A stretch of DNA of 64,000 bases from Topomyia yanbarensis (lineage: Eukaryota > Arthropoda > Insecta > Diptera > Culicidae), in NCBI RefSeq assembly GCF_030247195.1, contig NC_080672.1, forward strand, positions 27,349,906-27,413,905, written 5' to 3'. The notes below the pieces were generated by a model. That model was not told the origin of the DNA, did not search any database, and saw only the letters and a list, made by a program, of their open reading frames with translations. Shown here piece after piece: positions 21,666 to 31,365 of the stretch. Numbering within the stretch: position 1 is the stretch's first letter; each line of letters begins with the position of its first letter. The position numbers and the translations under genes are program-made.

Positions 21666-24600
21666 CTAAATTGGGATATTTATCGTTTTTATGAAGGTAT
21701 AAATAAGGGACATATAGGGGAAATCACGAGTTGCCAGCATATCTCGGACTGGTACATTGGGTGGTCTACCTCGGGCCCGAAGGGATTCCTTTAACTGAGA
21801 CCTGGCGTCACAATACCCGGCGCACACCCAGACAACGTGTTCGATGTCGTGATAGCCCTCGTCACAAGCGCACAGACTACTCTCCGCAAGCCCAATACGC
21901 CGCAAATGCGCATCCATGGTGTAGTGATTGGACATAAGTCGGGACATTACACGAATAAAATCCCGACCCACATCCATCCCCCCGAACCAAGGCTTCGTTG
22001 ATACCTTTGGGATAATCGAATGTAGCCATCGTCCAAGTTCCCCATTGCTCCACGAGGTTTGCCAACTGTTGAGCGTCCTCTGACGACAAATACTAAAAAA
22101 TTCGTTGAAGCAGATTGGTCTTTCGTATATGTCACCATTTAATGCGCCCGCCTTTGCTAATGAGTCGGCCTTTTCATTGCCCGGGATAGAACAATGAGAG
22201 GGGACCCAAACAAAGGTAATCTGATAAGATTTTTCAGATAACGTACACAAGGACTCCTGTATCTTCCCCAGAAAATACGGGAATTGCTTTTTAGGCTTCA
22301 CCGCACGAAGAGCCTCGATAGAGCTGAGGCTGTCCGAAACGATGAAGTAGTGATCTGTGGGCAGAGTGTCGATGATCCCAAGGGTGTACTGAATTGCAGC
22401 TAACTCTGCGACGTAAACTGAAGCGGGATCATTGAGCTTGAATGAAGCGGTGATAGTATTGTTGAAGATACCGAAGCCAGTGGACCCATCGAGATTTGAT
22501 CCGTCAGTGTAAAACATTTTGTCGCAGTCGACTTCTCGGAATTTATTATAAAATATATTGGGGATCACCTGCGGGCGTATATGGTCCGGGATTCCACGAA
22601 TCTCTTCCTTCATGGATGTGTCGAAGAATACAGTAGAATCAGAAGTATCTAGGAAACGGACACGGTTGGGATTGTACGAAGAAGGATTGATGCTCTGTGC
22701 CATGTAGTCGAAGTACAAGGACATAAAACGGGTTTGAGAATTAAGCTCGACGAGCCTCTCGAAGTTTTCAATTACCAACGGGTTCAGAATGTCGCATCGG
22801 ATGAGCAATCGATATGAGAGTTCCCAAAATCGATTTTTTAGCGGAAGAACGCCCGCCAGCACTTCGAGACTCATCGTATGGGTCGAGTGCATGCAACCCA
22901 AGGCAATGCGCAAGCAACGATACTGGATTCTCTCCAGTTTGATGAAGTGTATGTTCGCAGCGGAGCGGAAACAGAAACACCCGTACTCCATCACCGACAA
23001 TATCGTTGTTTGGTACAACCTGATCAGGTCTCCTGGGTGAGCACCCCACCATGTTCCAGTTATTGTTCGGAGAAAATTGATCCTTTGTTGGCATTTCTGT
23101 TTCAGATACCTAATGTGACATCCCCAGGTACCTTTAGAGTCGAACCAGACCCCGAGATATTTAAATGTGAAAACCTGGTTGATCGTTGCACCCATTAATA
23201 GAAGCTGGAGTTGCGCCGGCTCACGCTTCCTAGAAAAAACAACCAACTCAGTTTTCTCCGTGGAGAACTCAATACCCAGCTGAAGAGCCCAAGCAGACAA
23301 ATTGTCCAAGGTATTTTGTAATGGTCCTTGCAAGTCGGCAGCTTTGGGCCCTGTAACAGAGACCACCCCGTCGTCTGCAAGTTGCCTTAGCGTGCATGAA
23401 TTGGCAAGACAATCGTCAATGTCATTCACGTAGAAATTGTAGAGCAGGGGACTTAGACATGAGCCCTGGGGAAGACCCATGTAGCTAAATCGCGATGTTG
23501 TTAAATCGCCATGCGAAAAGTGCATGTGCTTTTCAGACAACAGGTTTAGCAAAAAGTTATTTAAAATTGGCGAAAGACCATGCTGGTGCAGCTTCTCTGA
23601 CAGAATGTTGATAGAAACTGAGTCAAAAGCCCCCTTAATATCCAAGAAGACTGATGCCATCTGCTCTTTGTTAGCATAGGCCATTTGGATTTCTGTAGAA
23701 AGCAACGCAAGGCAATCGTTCGTCCCTTTGCCTTTGCGGAAGCCAAATTGTGTATCTGACAGTAAACCATTTGCTTCAACCCAATTGTCGAGGCGAAACA
23801 AGATCATTTTCTCGAATAACTTCCGAAAACAGGACAGCATTGCAATCGGCCGATACGAGTTGTGGTCGGAGGCTGGTTTTCCTGGTTTTTGGATGGCGAT
23901 GACCTTCACTTTCCTCCATTCATAAGGGACAATGTTACCCTCAAGAAACTTGTTAAATAAATTCAACAAGCGCCTTTTTGCAGTGTCAGGCAGATTCTTC
24001 AGCAAGTTGAATTTGATTCTGTCTAACCCTGGGGCGTTATTGTTGCACGATAAGAGGGCAAGTGAGAACTCCACCATCGAAAACGGTGTTTCGTTCGCGG
24101 TATCGTGAGGAGACGCGGCGCGGCACGTTTTCTGTACCGGGACAGAGTCCGGACAGATCTTCTTGGCGAAAGCGAATATCCAACGGTTTGAATATTCCAC
24201 GTTCTCGTTGGTACTATTATGATTACGCATACGTCGAGCCGTACCCCAAAGAGTGCTCATCGCTGTTTCTCTCGTTAACCCGTCGACGAACCGGCGCCAA
24301 TAACTGCGTTTTTTGGCTTTCATTAGACTCTTCATTCGCCTTTCTAACGACGCGTACTGTTGATAGCTAGCGGGTAACCCGTCTTCCCGGAAGGCCTTAT
24401 ATGCAGTGGACTTTTCCGCGTACAGCTCTGAGCACTCTTTATCCCACCACAGGGTGGGAGACCGTCCATGGGTATTCGCGCTGGGTACTGGTTTAGTCTG
24501 AGCTTGATTCGCACTGTCGAGAATCAAGCCAGCCAAAAACCTGTACTCTTCCTCCGGAGGAAGTTCTTGAGTGGATTCGATTTTAACGGATATCGCGGTC

Positions 24601-25373
24601 GCGTAACTCTTCCAATCAATGTTCCGTGTGAGGTCATACGATACATTGATTGTTTCCGATGGTCTTGAACCGTTAGCAATTGAAATCACGATAGGCAAAT
24701 GATCGCTACCGTGGGGATCAGGGATCACCTTCCACATGCAATCTAACTGTAGCGATGTCGAGCAAAGCGATAAATCCAACGCGCTTGCGCGTGCTGGTGG
24801 TGTAGGAATCCGCGTCATTTCTCCCGTGTTTAAGATGGTCATGTTGAAATTATCGCAAAGATCTTGGATTAATGTTGATCTATTATCATCATGAAGACAG
24901 CCCCATACCGTACCGTGCGAGTTAAAGTCTCCCAGAACTAGCCGCGGTGCCGGTAAGGATTCCGTGATATTACAAAGCGTTCGGTGCCCTACCGAGGCTC
25001 TAGGAGGAATGTAGATGGAAGCAATGCAAAGGTCTTTACCTTTGATTAAAACTTGACAAGCGACAATTTCAATGCCTGGTGTCGAAGGGAGGTTAATTCG
25101 GTTGAAAGAATAGCACTTTTTGATCCCCAAAAGTACTCCTCCATAGGGGTTTTCTCGATCCAGACGAATTATATTAAAGTCGTGGAAGTTGAGATTTATA
25201 TCGGAAGTTAACCAAGTTTCACATAATGCAAAAGCATCCCATTTTAAACTGTTTAGTAAAAATTTAAAGGAATCGATTTTCGGGAGGATACTTCTGCTGT
25301 TCCACTGTAGAACAGTGATCGAATCGGTGACCTCGTTCGATGACTTAGCCATCGAAGGATACGATCGCTGCAA
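21666..25373 (-). CDS. LINE ORF2: endonuclease, reverse transcriptase and RNase H
   Basis: This 1235-aa polyprotein would nick target DNA and copy the element RNA into it. The AP-endonuclease domain (residues about 20-230) retains N25, E52 (CETW), D149 and N151 (LGDFNSH) and GSDH at 222-225. The RT (about 490-760) has LDIKGAFD (D578), GLPQGSCLSP (633-642) and the catalytic LADDG (D667, D668), with Leu before ADD where Tyr is usual. RNase H (about 950-1075) keeps D957 (YTDGS), E990, D1014 (SDS) and the PSH/EKAD region. A Cys/His cluster (C1168, C1170, H1175, H1179, C1184) follows. The first Met overlaps ORF1 by 29 nt in a different phase; a later Met at 25352 is possible. No stop or frameshift is visible, so the protein looks competent. 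RNase H places it in the I superfamily; the exact clade is uncertain. Confidence 0.92.
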   Translation of the reverse strand: MQRSYPSMAKSSNEVTDSITVLQWNSRSILPKIDSFKFLLNSLKWDAFALCETWLTSDINLNFHDFNIIRLDRENPYGGVLLGIKKCYSFNRINLPSTPGIEIVACQVLIKGKDLCIASIYIPPRASVGHRTLCNITESLPAPRLVLGDFNSHGTVWGCLHDDNRSTLIQDLCDNFNMTILNTGEMTRIPTPPARASALDLSLCSTSLQLDCMWKVIPDPHGSDHLPIVISIANGSRPSETINVSYDLTRNIDWKSYATAISVKIESTQELPPEEEYRFLAGLILDSANQAQTKPVPSANTHGRSPTLWWDKECSELYAEKSTAYKAFREDGLPASYQQYASLERRMKSLMKAKKRSYWRRFVDGLTRETAMSTLWGTARRMRNHNSTNENVEYSNRWIFAFAKKICPDSVPVQKTCRAASPHDTANETPFSMVEFSLALLSCNNNAPGLDRIKFNLLKNLPDTAKRRLLNLFNKFLEGNIVPYEWRKVKVIAIQKPGKPASDHNSYRPIAMLSCFRKLFEKMILFRLDNWVEANGLLSDTQFGFRKGKGTNDCLALLSTEIQMAYANKEQMASVFLDIKGAFDSVSINILSEKLHQHGLSPILNNFLLNLLSEKHMHFSHGDLTTSRFSYMGLPQGSCLSPLLYNFYVNDIDDCLANSCTLRQLADDGVVSVTGPKAADLQGPLQNTLDNLSAWALQLGIEFSTEKTELVVFSRKREPAQLQLLLMGATINQVFTFKYLGVWFDSKGTWGCHIRYLKQKCQQRINFLRTITGTWWGAHPGDLIRLYQTTILSVMEYGCFCFRSAANIHFIKLERIQYRCLRIALGCMHSTHTMSLEVLAGVLPLKNRFWELSYRLLIRCDILNPLVIENFERLVELNSQTRFMSLYFDYMAQSINPSSYNPNRVRFLDTSDSTVFFDTSMKEEIRGIPDHIRPQVIPNIFYNKFREVDCDKMFYTDGSNLDGSTGFGIFNNTITASFKLNDPASVYVAELAAIQYTLGIIDTLPTDHYFIVSDSLSSIEALRAVKPKKQFPYFLGKIQESLCTLSEKSYQITFVWVPSHCSIPGNEKADSLAKAGALNGDIYERPICFNEFFSICRQRTLNSWQTSWSNGELGRWLHSIIPKVSTKPWFGGMDVGRDFIRVMSRLMSNHYTMDAHLRRIGLAESSLCACDEGYHDIEHVVWVCAGYCDARSQLKESLRARGRPPNVPVRDMLATRDFPYMSLIYTFIKTINIPI

Positions 25374-26682
25374 AGAGGGGCCATTTAGTAGTCAACTGCT
25401 TCAAAAATGTTTGCACTATAGGGAGAAAACGTATCAGAAGGCTTTTAAGAGGATCAGTAACATTGAAAGCTGTGAAAATTAAGTCCACTATGTCAGAAAA
25501 TTTCATTAGTCCGCTACTGGACTGAGTATCTGTTTGAAAAAAGGGGACACTTGGGGTTTTGGATGTCCCTGGAAGTGGTGGGTACTCCTTGTTAGAATTA
25601 ATATTTCCAAGTCCTGGAGCAAATTGCTTCGGCTTTTGTGCATCACTTCCGTTGGATTTATTGATTGTAGTTGGCGCACTCTGAGTGGACGACACCTTGG
25701 CACCCTTACGAGGCAATGTAGGGGAGGCTGGATTTCTCCTCTTCCTGGATTCCCCTGGGTTAACCAAAGATGTTCCCTCTCGTGGGTCGTCAGATTCTTG
25801 CTCAACGTTAGCCAAACCAGCATAGGGATTTTCGGACAGGACAGATGGCGAAGCATTCTTTAGCATTTCTGCATAAGAACGCCTTGAGCGTTCCTTAAGG
25901 GAGCGCTTAATTTTATCCCCGCGCTGCTTGTACGCAGGACATGATTTAAGAGCATGTGAAGGGCCCCCGCAGCAAATACACTTTTCAGTTTCTTTGTCGC
26001 AAGAGTCATCCTCATGCTCTCCTTCGCATTTGCCGCATCGTTTCTTATTTCCACAATATGTGGCTGTGTGGCCCAACTGCTTGCAATTGCTGCAGCTCAT
26101 GACCCGCGGTACAAACAGGCGAACTGGTAGGCGAACCTTGTCAAGGAGGATGTAGTTGGGAAGAGAGGACCCGGCGAATGTCACCCGAAGCGAACCTGAT
26201 AGAGAGTAGGTAGTCTTACCTCCCTCGGTGTTTGCGGTATACAATTGTTTGCATTCTAAGATCTTAATCTGTTCAAGAGAGGGGTCCTTAAAGCAGCCAA
26301 CCCCGTGCTCCAACAGTTCTTCGCATTTCAGGCCCGGTTCGGACACTACCCCATCGATTTCACAGGCCACACAAGGTACGTACGCTTTAAATTCCCGCGT
26401 AAAGCGCTCACAGCAAGCAATCGCGTTTGCCTGGCCGAGATCATTCACTAAAACACGTATCTTGTTTGCCCGAACACGTGTTATCTGAGTTACAGCCGGG
26501 TAATTAGCAGTCAGATCTCGAGAAAGTTTTAATATATTAACCGGTTTCTCTCCGGTCCGAAAATATACCACCCATGGCCCAGAGGAACCTTCTGGGTACT
26601 GCTTTATACGGGGAGCAATGCGAGTATTAGGGGGATCAGGGACTTCCATGATTACATCAGATGGTATTTCGCCCTCGGCCAT
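25345..26682 (-). CDS. LINE ORF1: gag-like protein with three CCHC knuckles
   Basis: The 445-aa protein probably coats the element RNA and acts as a chaperone. A conserved N-terminal block (residues about 35-190) resembles the RNA-binding gag-like region of arthropod LINEs. Zinc knuckles follow at C197-C210 (CSNCKQLGHTATYC), C216-C228 and C235-C248. The C-terminal third is Pro/Ser/Lys-rich, with a hydrophobic end. It starts MAEGEIPSDV. It overlaps the start of ORF2 by 29 nt, so ORF2 translation would need reinitiation or internal entry. Confidence 0.9.
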   Translation of the reverse strand: MAEGEIPSDVIMEVPDPPNTRIAPRIKQYPEGSSGPWVVYFRTGEKPVNILKLSRDLTANYPAVTQITRVRANKIRVLVNDLGQANAIACCERFTREFKAYVPCVACEIDGVVSEPGLKCEELLEHGVGCFKDPSLEQIKILECKQLYTANTEGGKTTYSLSGSLRVTFAGSSLPNYILLDKVRLPVRLFVPRVMSCSNCKQLGHTATYCGNKKRCGKCEGEHEDDSCDKETEKCICCGGPSHALKSCPAYKQRGDKIKRSLKERSRRSYAEMLKNASPSVLSENPYAGLANVEQESDDPREGTSLVNPGESRKRRNPASPTLPRKGAKVSSTQSAPTTINKSNGSDAQKPKQFAPGLGNINSNKEYPPLPGTSKTPSVPFFQTDTQSSSGLMKFSDIVDLIFTAFNVTDPLKSLLIRFLPIVQTFLKQLTTKWPLFAAIVSFDG

Positions 26683-26977
26683 TTAAGCACGAGGGCAGAG
26701 CGTTATATAAACGGGAATGTGTCTTATTATTTGATTTGAGTAAAGTAGGGAAAAGGAAAGAAAGCAAACGAGGAAAAAAAATAAAGCAAAACTTATCTGC
26801 AAACAACGTCGATTGTTCCGCACCAGCGAAAACAATGTACTGGATTTACTGTCGGCACCAGCAGAACGGCAGCTATCGAACGAACAAAGGATGACCTTGA
26901 TTCACTAAAATTTACACACCGAACACCACTGTGAAATATAACGATCCGTTCCGTTCAAAGGTTGGGAGACGTATCTG
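26683..26977 (-). promoter_or_regulatory. LINE 5' UTR, presumed internal promoter
   Basis: These 295 bp separate the element's 5' terminus from the ORF1 start. Insect LINEs of this type carry promoters within the 5' UTR. A CAGA start that could serve as an initiator is present at 26977. No TATA box is evident. Promoter function is inferred from position. Confidence 0.4.
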
Positions 26978-27328
26978 ACCACTATGATGATAAGGAAGTG
27001 TACGAGATAGAAATGAACACCACCGCGACACTGTTGGTTAGGAAAAATATTTCTCAGCCTAGTAAATAGTTCTCCACATGCAATCGCTAGTTGTTCGCAC
27101 GAGATCTGTAGGACAACCATTTACGTTTTATCACTTTCATTGTTCACATCATGGAAATATATTGAAGACACAAGGCTTCATTTAGCTAATGCATTGAACC
27201 GAATAAAATAAACGAAATATATAATAAAATTGCAGAAGTTTTATAGAAAAGTGAGCTCAAAAACTGTCCCAAAATGAGAACTTTATCGCTAGTGGTTGTG
27301 TCTAACAAAACTCAGATATTATGTTATA

Positions 27329-27651
27329 TAGGGTGATGAGCCTATTTTCACCATACTAAGCAAGGTGCTTCACTAATTCGGTAATTTCTTGCCTTACAAT
27401 CAATGGAATGCGTAAAAATTGACATCAACCGCTTTGCTTCGTTGTTAAGAACCAATATAAAAACACAAATGCGTTGAAAGCAGTAAAATTCTCGTGTTTG
27501 AGCACAATGAAAACTCGAATCTAGTGCCCCTATTGTTGCGCTACCATTTGACTCAATGCGTTGAACAAAGATGGCAGACACTGCTCTAACCAACGGCTTC
27601 AAATGGGTAGGGTAATAATAGAAACATGGCGCAAATAGGCTCATCACCCTA
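27329..27651. repeat. Inverted-repeat (MITE-like) insertion, 323 bp
   Basis: The left end tagggtgatgagcctattt and right end aaataggctcatcaccct(a) are exact inverted copies of about 19 bp. The interior lacks a plausible gene; the 99-aa minus-strand frame (27348-27647) simply spans the element. A target duplication is not clear. It lies within the hAT element. Confidence 0.7.
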
Positions 27652-28630
27652 TTAGCCAGAATAAAGTTAGTTAAAGCATAAGCAGATTGAATTTCTGTAA
27701 TAGGTTAGTGCACTGTACGCTTAGTAGAAACATCAGGCATCTCACTCAAGCGTGCTAGACAAAAACATTTCCGTTAGTTGATGACAATATAGTCGAGAAG
27801 ACAGTTTTTGTTTTCGCGTCATTTTAATGCAATAGTATTTCTGTTGACACTCAATTTCATTTTATGCGGAGAATGCGGTCCGTATTTAAACATTATTAGT
27901 CCGCAAAGTAGTAATATTTTAAACAATCGAACAATAAGCAAGAAAAATGCCAAAAAATAAACAAGCCAAAAAGTGGTAAAACAGCGGTTTTTCTGAGGTG
28001 TTCATCAACCCAAGAATTGTATACCGTCGTATATTACTAATGTTGTTCACATACAGAAACGTACATAGTAGCGGTAGGACTATCTGTTGTGATTTTATCC
28101 TTACTTTTCAACGGATGTCAATAGATGCTAAACCACATATTAGTCAATCAATCATAATAAACTTAATGTTGTAAGCAGCAGCATTTCTGTCTCTTTCGAT
28201 GGTTTCCAATTAATGTCCATGTAAGTCTAAAAACGACGTGACGATACAGTGAACAAACATCAGTAGCCTATCACGGAGAGCGACTAAAATGTTGTAACTA
28301 GTTGAGTCTACAGTCAATAAATTGGGATTAATGTTTCGATTTCATGTTTTCGTTTTATTTGTGTTCGTTATGGAATAAAATGAGAGAGATGAGCAGAGAT
28401 CACGAAGAAAAAGAGAGAAAAAATAATAAATAAATTGAAATCGACCCAAGAGCAGCTGTTCTATATTTTCTGGGCACTCAACTACAGAACAACAGAAATC
28501 ATCAAAGAAAGTTGGCCTTACACCTACGTTACTCTTCGACAGAGGTGAAGTAAGTGCGATGTATACCCGTCCATATGTCGGAATAAAGAGATGCTGAAAT
28601 TATTGAGCTTGTTCATATTTATAATATTTC
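27652..28630. other. hAT interior, gene-free
   Basis: AT-rich sequence between the small inverted-repeat insertion and the ORF1-only LINE. I see no frame with recognisable motif. Confidence 0.4.
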
Positions 28631-29840
28631 TTTTTTTTTCAATCTAAAATTTTATTTGAAACGGCTCAATGCGTTAGCACAACTGATCCGTGGGTCTTTT
28701 AATTTTTTTTACAATAAGTAAAAATAAAAAAATTCTAAGAATGTCGGTCTGCCAGATCTTGTTGACGCAGTTTGCTGCTGCGTGTTGAGATCTTTTTCCT
28801 TGGCGGTGAGGCCGCTTGGTGGTCATTCAGTCTGCCTTCTCTCGCGTTATCGTTCCCGTCCATGTCGTCATCGGTACTGCTTTCTTCCTGTTCACGATCA
28901 GAGGTTCTTATTTGTTTCTTGTTCTTATGGGTCGCTGTTGTATATCCGTCTTCATCGGTATTTGCTTCTTTATTGGCGATGCTAGTTGTTGGTTTGGGAG
29001 CGGTTGTCGTGGTCGTTGTACCTGCATTATTGGGTAATTGGATCGTTGTTTTAGGTTTATCTGAAGGTATCGGTGGCTGCTTGTTAGAGTTGGCTGTAGT
29101 AGATGAGTTTTGACTAGTTGCTTCGGCGCATGTTTTTCCGTAGTAGGCTGTATAGTTACAGAATTGGCATGTTGGGGTCTGCCCGGGATATGTAATTAGC
29201 GTTGTTTGCTTATAGGTCACGCCATCCTTCGGTGATTTGCATTCGATAGTCATGTAAGAAGGTATTGGTTTAGTCACTCGCATTCTCACAATACGAACGC
29301 CATTGGGAATGCCGGAGAAAAAATTTCTACAGGTGTCATTCGTAATAGATTCTACTTCTCCATATTGCGACATGATTTGTTTGATGAAATCCTCCTTCGT
29401 GCGCGGGGCCAAATCATGGATACGCACGTCCACCATGTCGTTTTCCATATGCACGGGGATCTTGATTCTGGTGTTATTAAATTCGACCTCGTGTTGCATG
29501 TTGTTCTTTGCAATAAAGTTTTCGGCCTGTGCTAAGCTTCTAAACGTGATCAAAACACAGTTTTTACGTGATGTAGCTGAATGTAGGTAACTTCAGCGAG
29601 ATTAAGCTCCATTTTCACTTTAACTAATTGTTCCACTTCCTTAACTGTTCGTGTTATCCCGTAGCACAGGCACTTTTGCTTCATTTGGCAAACTCATTTT
29701 ACTCCGCAGCCGGGGGCAACGATACAATTTGTATGTGCACTGATATAGAACAATAGCTAGCTTGATTCACTGGTGCCTGTAGCCTGCTATAGCGTAGCAA
29801 TTTTTTTTGCTTCTGCTTTTTGCGACATCAGAAGGTAGAC
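28631..29840 (-). mobile_element. ORF1-only LINE copy (lacks ORF2)
   Basis: On the minus strand the order is a 5' UTR of about 290 bp, ORF1, a short 3' UTR and poly(A) (T run at 28631-28639). The ORF1 stop lies only about 100 bp from the tail, so no endonuclease or RT is encoded. The 5' UTR (29615-29840) recurs at 33765-34020. No target duplication was identified. It is either an internally deleted copy or a non-autonomous family mobilised in trans. Confidence 0.65.
28735..29553 (-). CDS. LINE ORF1: RRM-like and zinc-knuckle protein
   Basis: The 272-aa protein has an N-terminal nucleic-acid-binding region (residues about 35-125, e.g. VDVRIHDLAPRTKEDFI) followed by a knuckle CQFCNYTAYYGKTC in which the expected His is Tyr. 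The remainder is low-complexity: Thr/Pro/Asn-rich, then acidic and basic stretches ending RQQDLADRHS. This layout fits ORF1 of Jockey/LOA-type arthropod LINEs. It may start upstream of the first ATG. It is open throughout. Confidence 0.6.
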   Translation of the reverse strand: MITFRSLAQAENFIAKNNMQHEVEFNNTRIKIPVHMENDMVDVRIHDLAPRTKEDFIKQIMSQYGEVESITNDTCRNFFSGIPNGVRIVRMRVTKPIPSYMTIECKSPKDGVTYKQTTLITYPGQTPTCQFCNYTAYYGKTCAEATSQNSSTTANSNKQPPIPSDKPKTTIQLPNNAGTTTTTTAPKPTTSIANKEANTDEDGYTTATHKNKKQIRTSDREQEESSTDDDMDGNDNAREGRLNDHQAASPPRKKISTRSSKLRQQDLADRHS

Positions 29841-30976
29841 CTTCTAGTTCTTTTGGTAATACATTTAACAAATTTCACGTACCGTCAAGTCCCCAGTTAC
29901 CGTGCGTTTAGGTGGATTTGACGTGACTTCAAATCCTGTTTTTTTATCAAAATGAAAACCGCCCTCATAGTCACCGTAAAAATACCTATCTAAATACGTC
30001 ACAATTTAGAAATAATATAAAACTATTACCAACAAAACGAGAATAAGTAGTTGAGGACATTTGTTTGGCACCAGTGCACGTTATATGATCAACTTACGGT
30101 GTATTTAAAATTTTGATTCAACTTTAGTTGGAATGTTTCAATAAAACGATGAAACGAAAGGATTTGGGATCTCTCCGATGGATTTAGGGAGCTAGTTCTT
30201 TAAATTTCGTGATTTTGAAACTGCACGGTGAACGACACATGCACGGCGACTGGCGATTTGAAGGAAAATTAGAAGATATTAGTAATCAGTGTTTTCATTC
30301 GATTTGTAGACAATTTTCTTTAATCAATTAAATTGTGGGCAGTTTCCTTCAGTTGATTTAATCATTTAAATTTATATTTTGATCCTATTGATTACCAAAA
30401 ATCCTTCCTAACTGGGGTTCTAATCTACCCGACCAAGGCTAGTCTTGAAAATAGTTTCATTTAAATAGAATATATCTAAAAATTGTGTTAGCATGATGCC
30501 TTGGAACTGGTAATACTCGCAGAACACCAGACAAAGAAAATAGAAGTTGAACCGTCTCTGCGCATCTACAAATCGCTTGCTAAATCAGAAGATTTTGTAC
30601 GAATTTCGACATTCTCTTCGTTCGAACATTTTATGGATATTTTTCTACTCATTTCGGTTTAGCATCTTCTACGCCTTTTAAAGGTGTAGCTTGGAACACC
30701 TAGTGTTTTCCAGCACCGTCAAGCATTGTCATATTCGGTTAGCGCATAAATACTGTGAACTCTGGAATATACTTTGTTGTAACGAGAGTAAGTACTATAA
30801 CCTTTCTTGTGACAATGAACATATTTTTAGGATTGTCTTTGATTTGGAATTGATTTCATTATGAACTTTTCAAAATTTAATTTAGTTTCTAGTGACTATA
30901 TCAAATTGTCAGAATTAAAAGCTTTATGCAAATTTTTTTAAGCCCCTCCCGAAACAAAATCCTGGCTACGGGCCTG
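29841..30976. other. hAT right interior, gene-free
   Basis: AT-rich sequence from the 5' end of the ORF1-only LINE to the hAT right TIR. No frame with a recognisable motif. The C/G-rich subterminal tract ttaagcccctcccg lies at about 30938-30952. Confidence 0.4.
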
Positions 30977-31365
30977 CCGAGATTGCAGCCCTACCATCAG
31001 CCTACCTCAAAGCTAGACATAGGACGCAACGCGGGGGGAGTAACCTTCGGAAACTGGAGAGCACCTACCGCTTGATGTGTCTCAGAGTGATATCTGCCTA
31101 CCGCACGGTATCACACGATGCATCCTGCGTAAAAGCGAGCATGATGCCAGCCGGGCTGGTCATCCGGGAAGACGAGGAGTGTTTTGAGCTCCGTGGCCTT
31201 GGAGGAGTTCGGAGCGTACCAAACCCCTGAAATCCTTATCCAGAGGATGTGTTAAGCGGTGGAGAAGTGGAACGCAGTCTCGACTGCAACCACTCAAATT
31301 GCCTGCAGGTTGCAGAGAATCTGGCGCGCCGAGCAGCAGACCACAAGCATGACTAACTTGTGATT
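30977..31365 (+). pseudogene. R1-type ORF2, 3' part after the hAT insertion
   Basis: Translation resumes with AEIAALPSAYLKARHRTQ, which continues the ORF2 text cut at 19769. It then jumps, by an internal deletion of the whole RT core, to LRKLESTYRLMCLRVISAYR and PAGLVIREDEECFELR, segments typical of the region after RT in R1-type elements. The frame is later lost. No RT catalytic motif remains. Confidence 0.7.

Larger units (their letters stand above)
20810..26977 (-). mobile_element. Full-length I-superfamily-like LINE with intact ORF1 and ORF2
   Basis: The element is on the minus strand. Its 5' end is at 26977 (cagatacgtctcccaacc on that strand) and its poly(A) is the T run at 20810-20823. 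It is flanked by a perfect 11-bp duplication accactatgat at 20799-20809 and 26978-26988. The order is 295-bp 5' UTR, ORF1 (three CCHC knuckles), ORF2 (AP endonuclease, RT, RNase H), then a 3' UTR of about 850 bp. Both ORFs are open. A second, 5'-truncated copy of the 3' UTR lies at 33084-33761. Confidence 0.9.
19770..30976. mobile_element. hAT-type DNA transposon, 11.2 kb with nested LINEs
   Basis: The left end CAGGCACGTAGCCAGA and the right end (complement of CAGGCCCGTAGCCAGG) form TIRs. The element is flanked by 8-bp duplications ccgagctt (19762-19769) and ccgagatt (30977-30984), one mismatch apart. Both ends continue into C/G-rich tracts followed by AT-rich sequence, as in many hATs. Without its nested insertions it is about 3.5-3.8 kb, a plausible autonomous size, but I could not recognise a transposase. 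Its host is the R1-type LINE. Confidence 0.82.

Noticed and set aside
27348..27647. 99-aa minus-strand frame
   Set aside because: It spans the inverted-repeat element from end to end and has no motif.
28772..29113. Hydrophobic 113-aa plus-strand frame
   Set aside because: It is the antisense shadow of the LINE ORF1.
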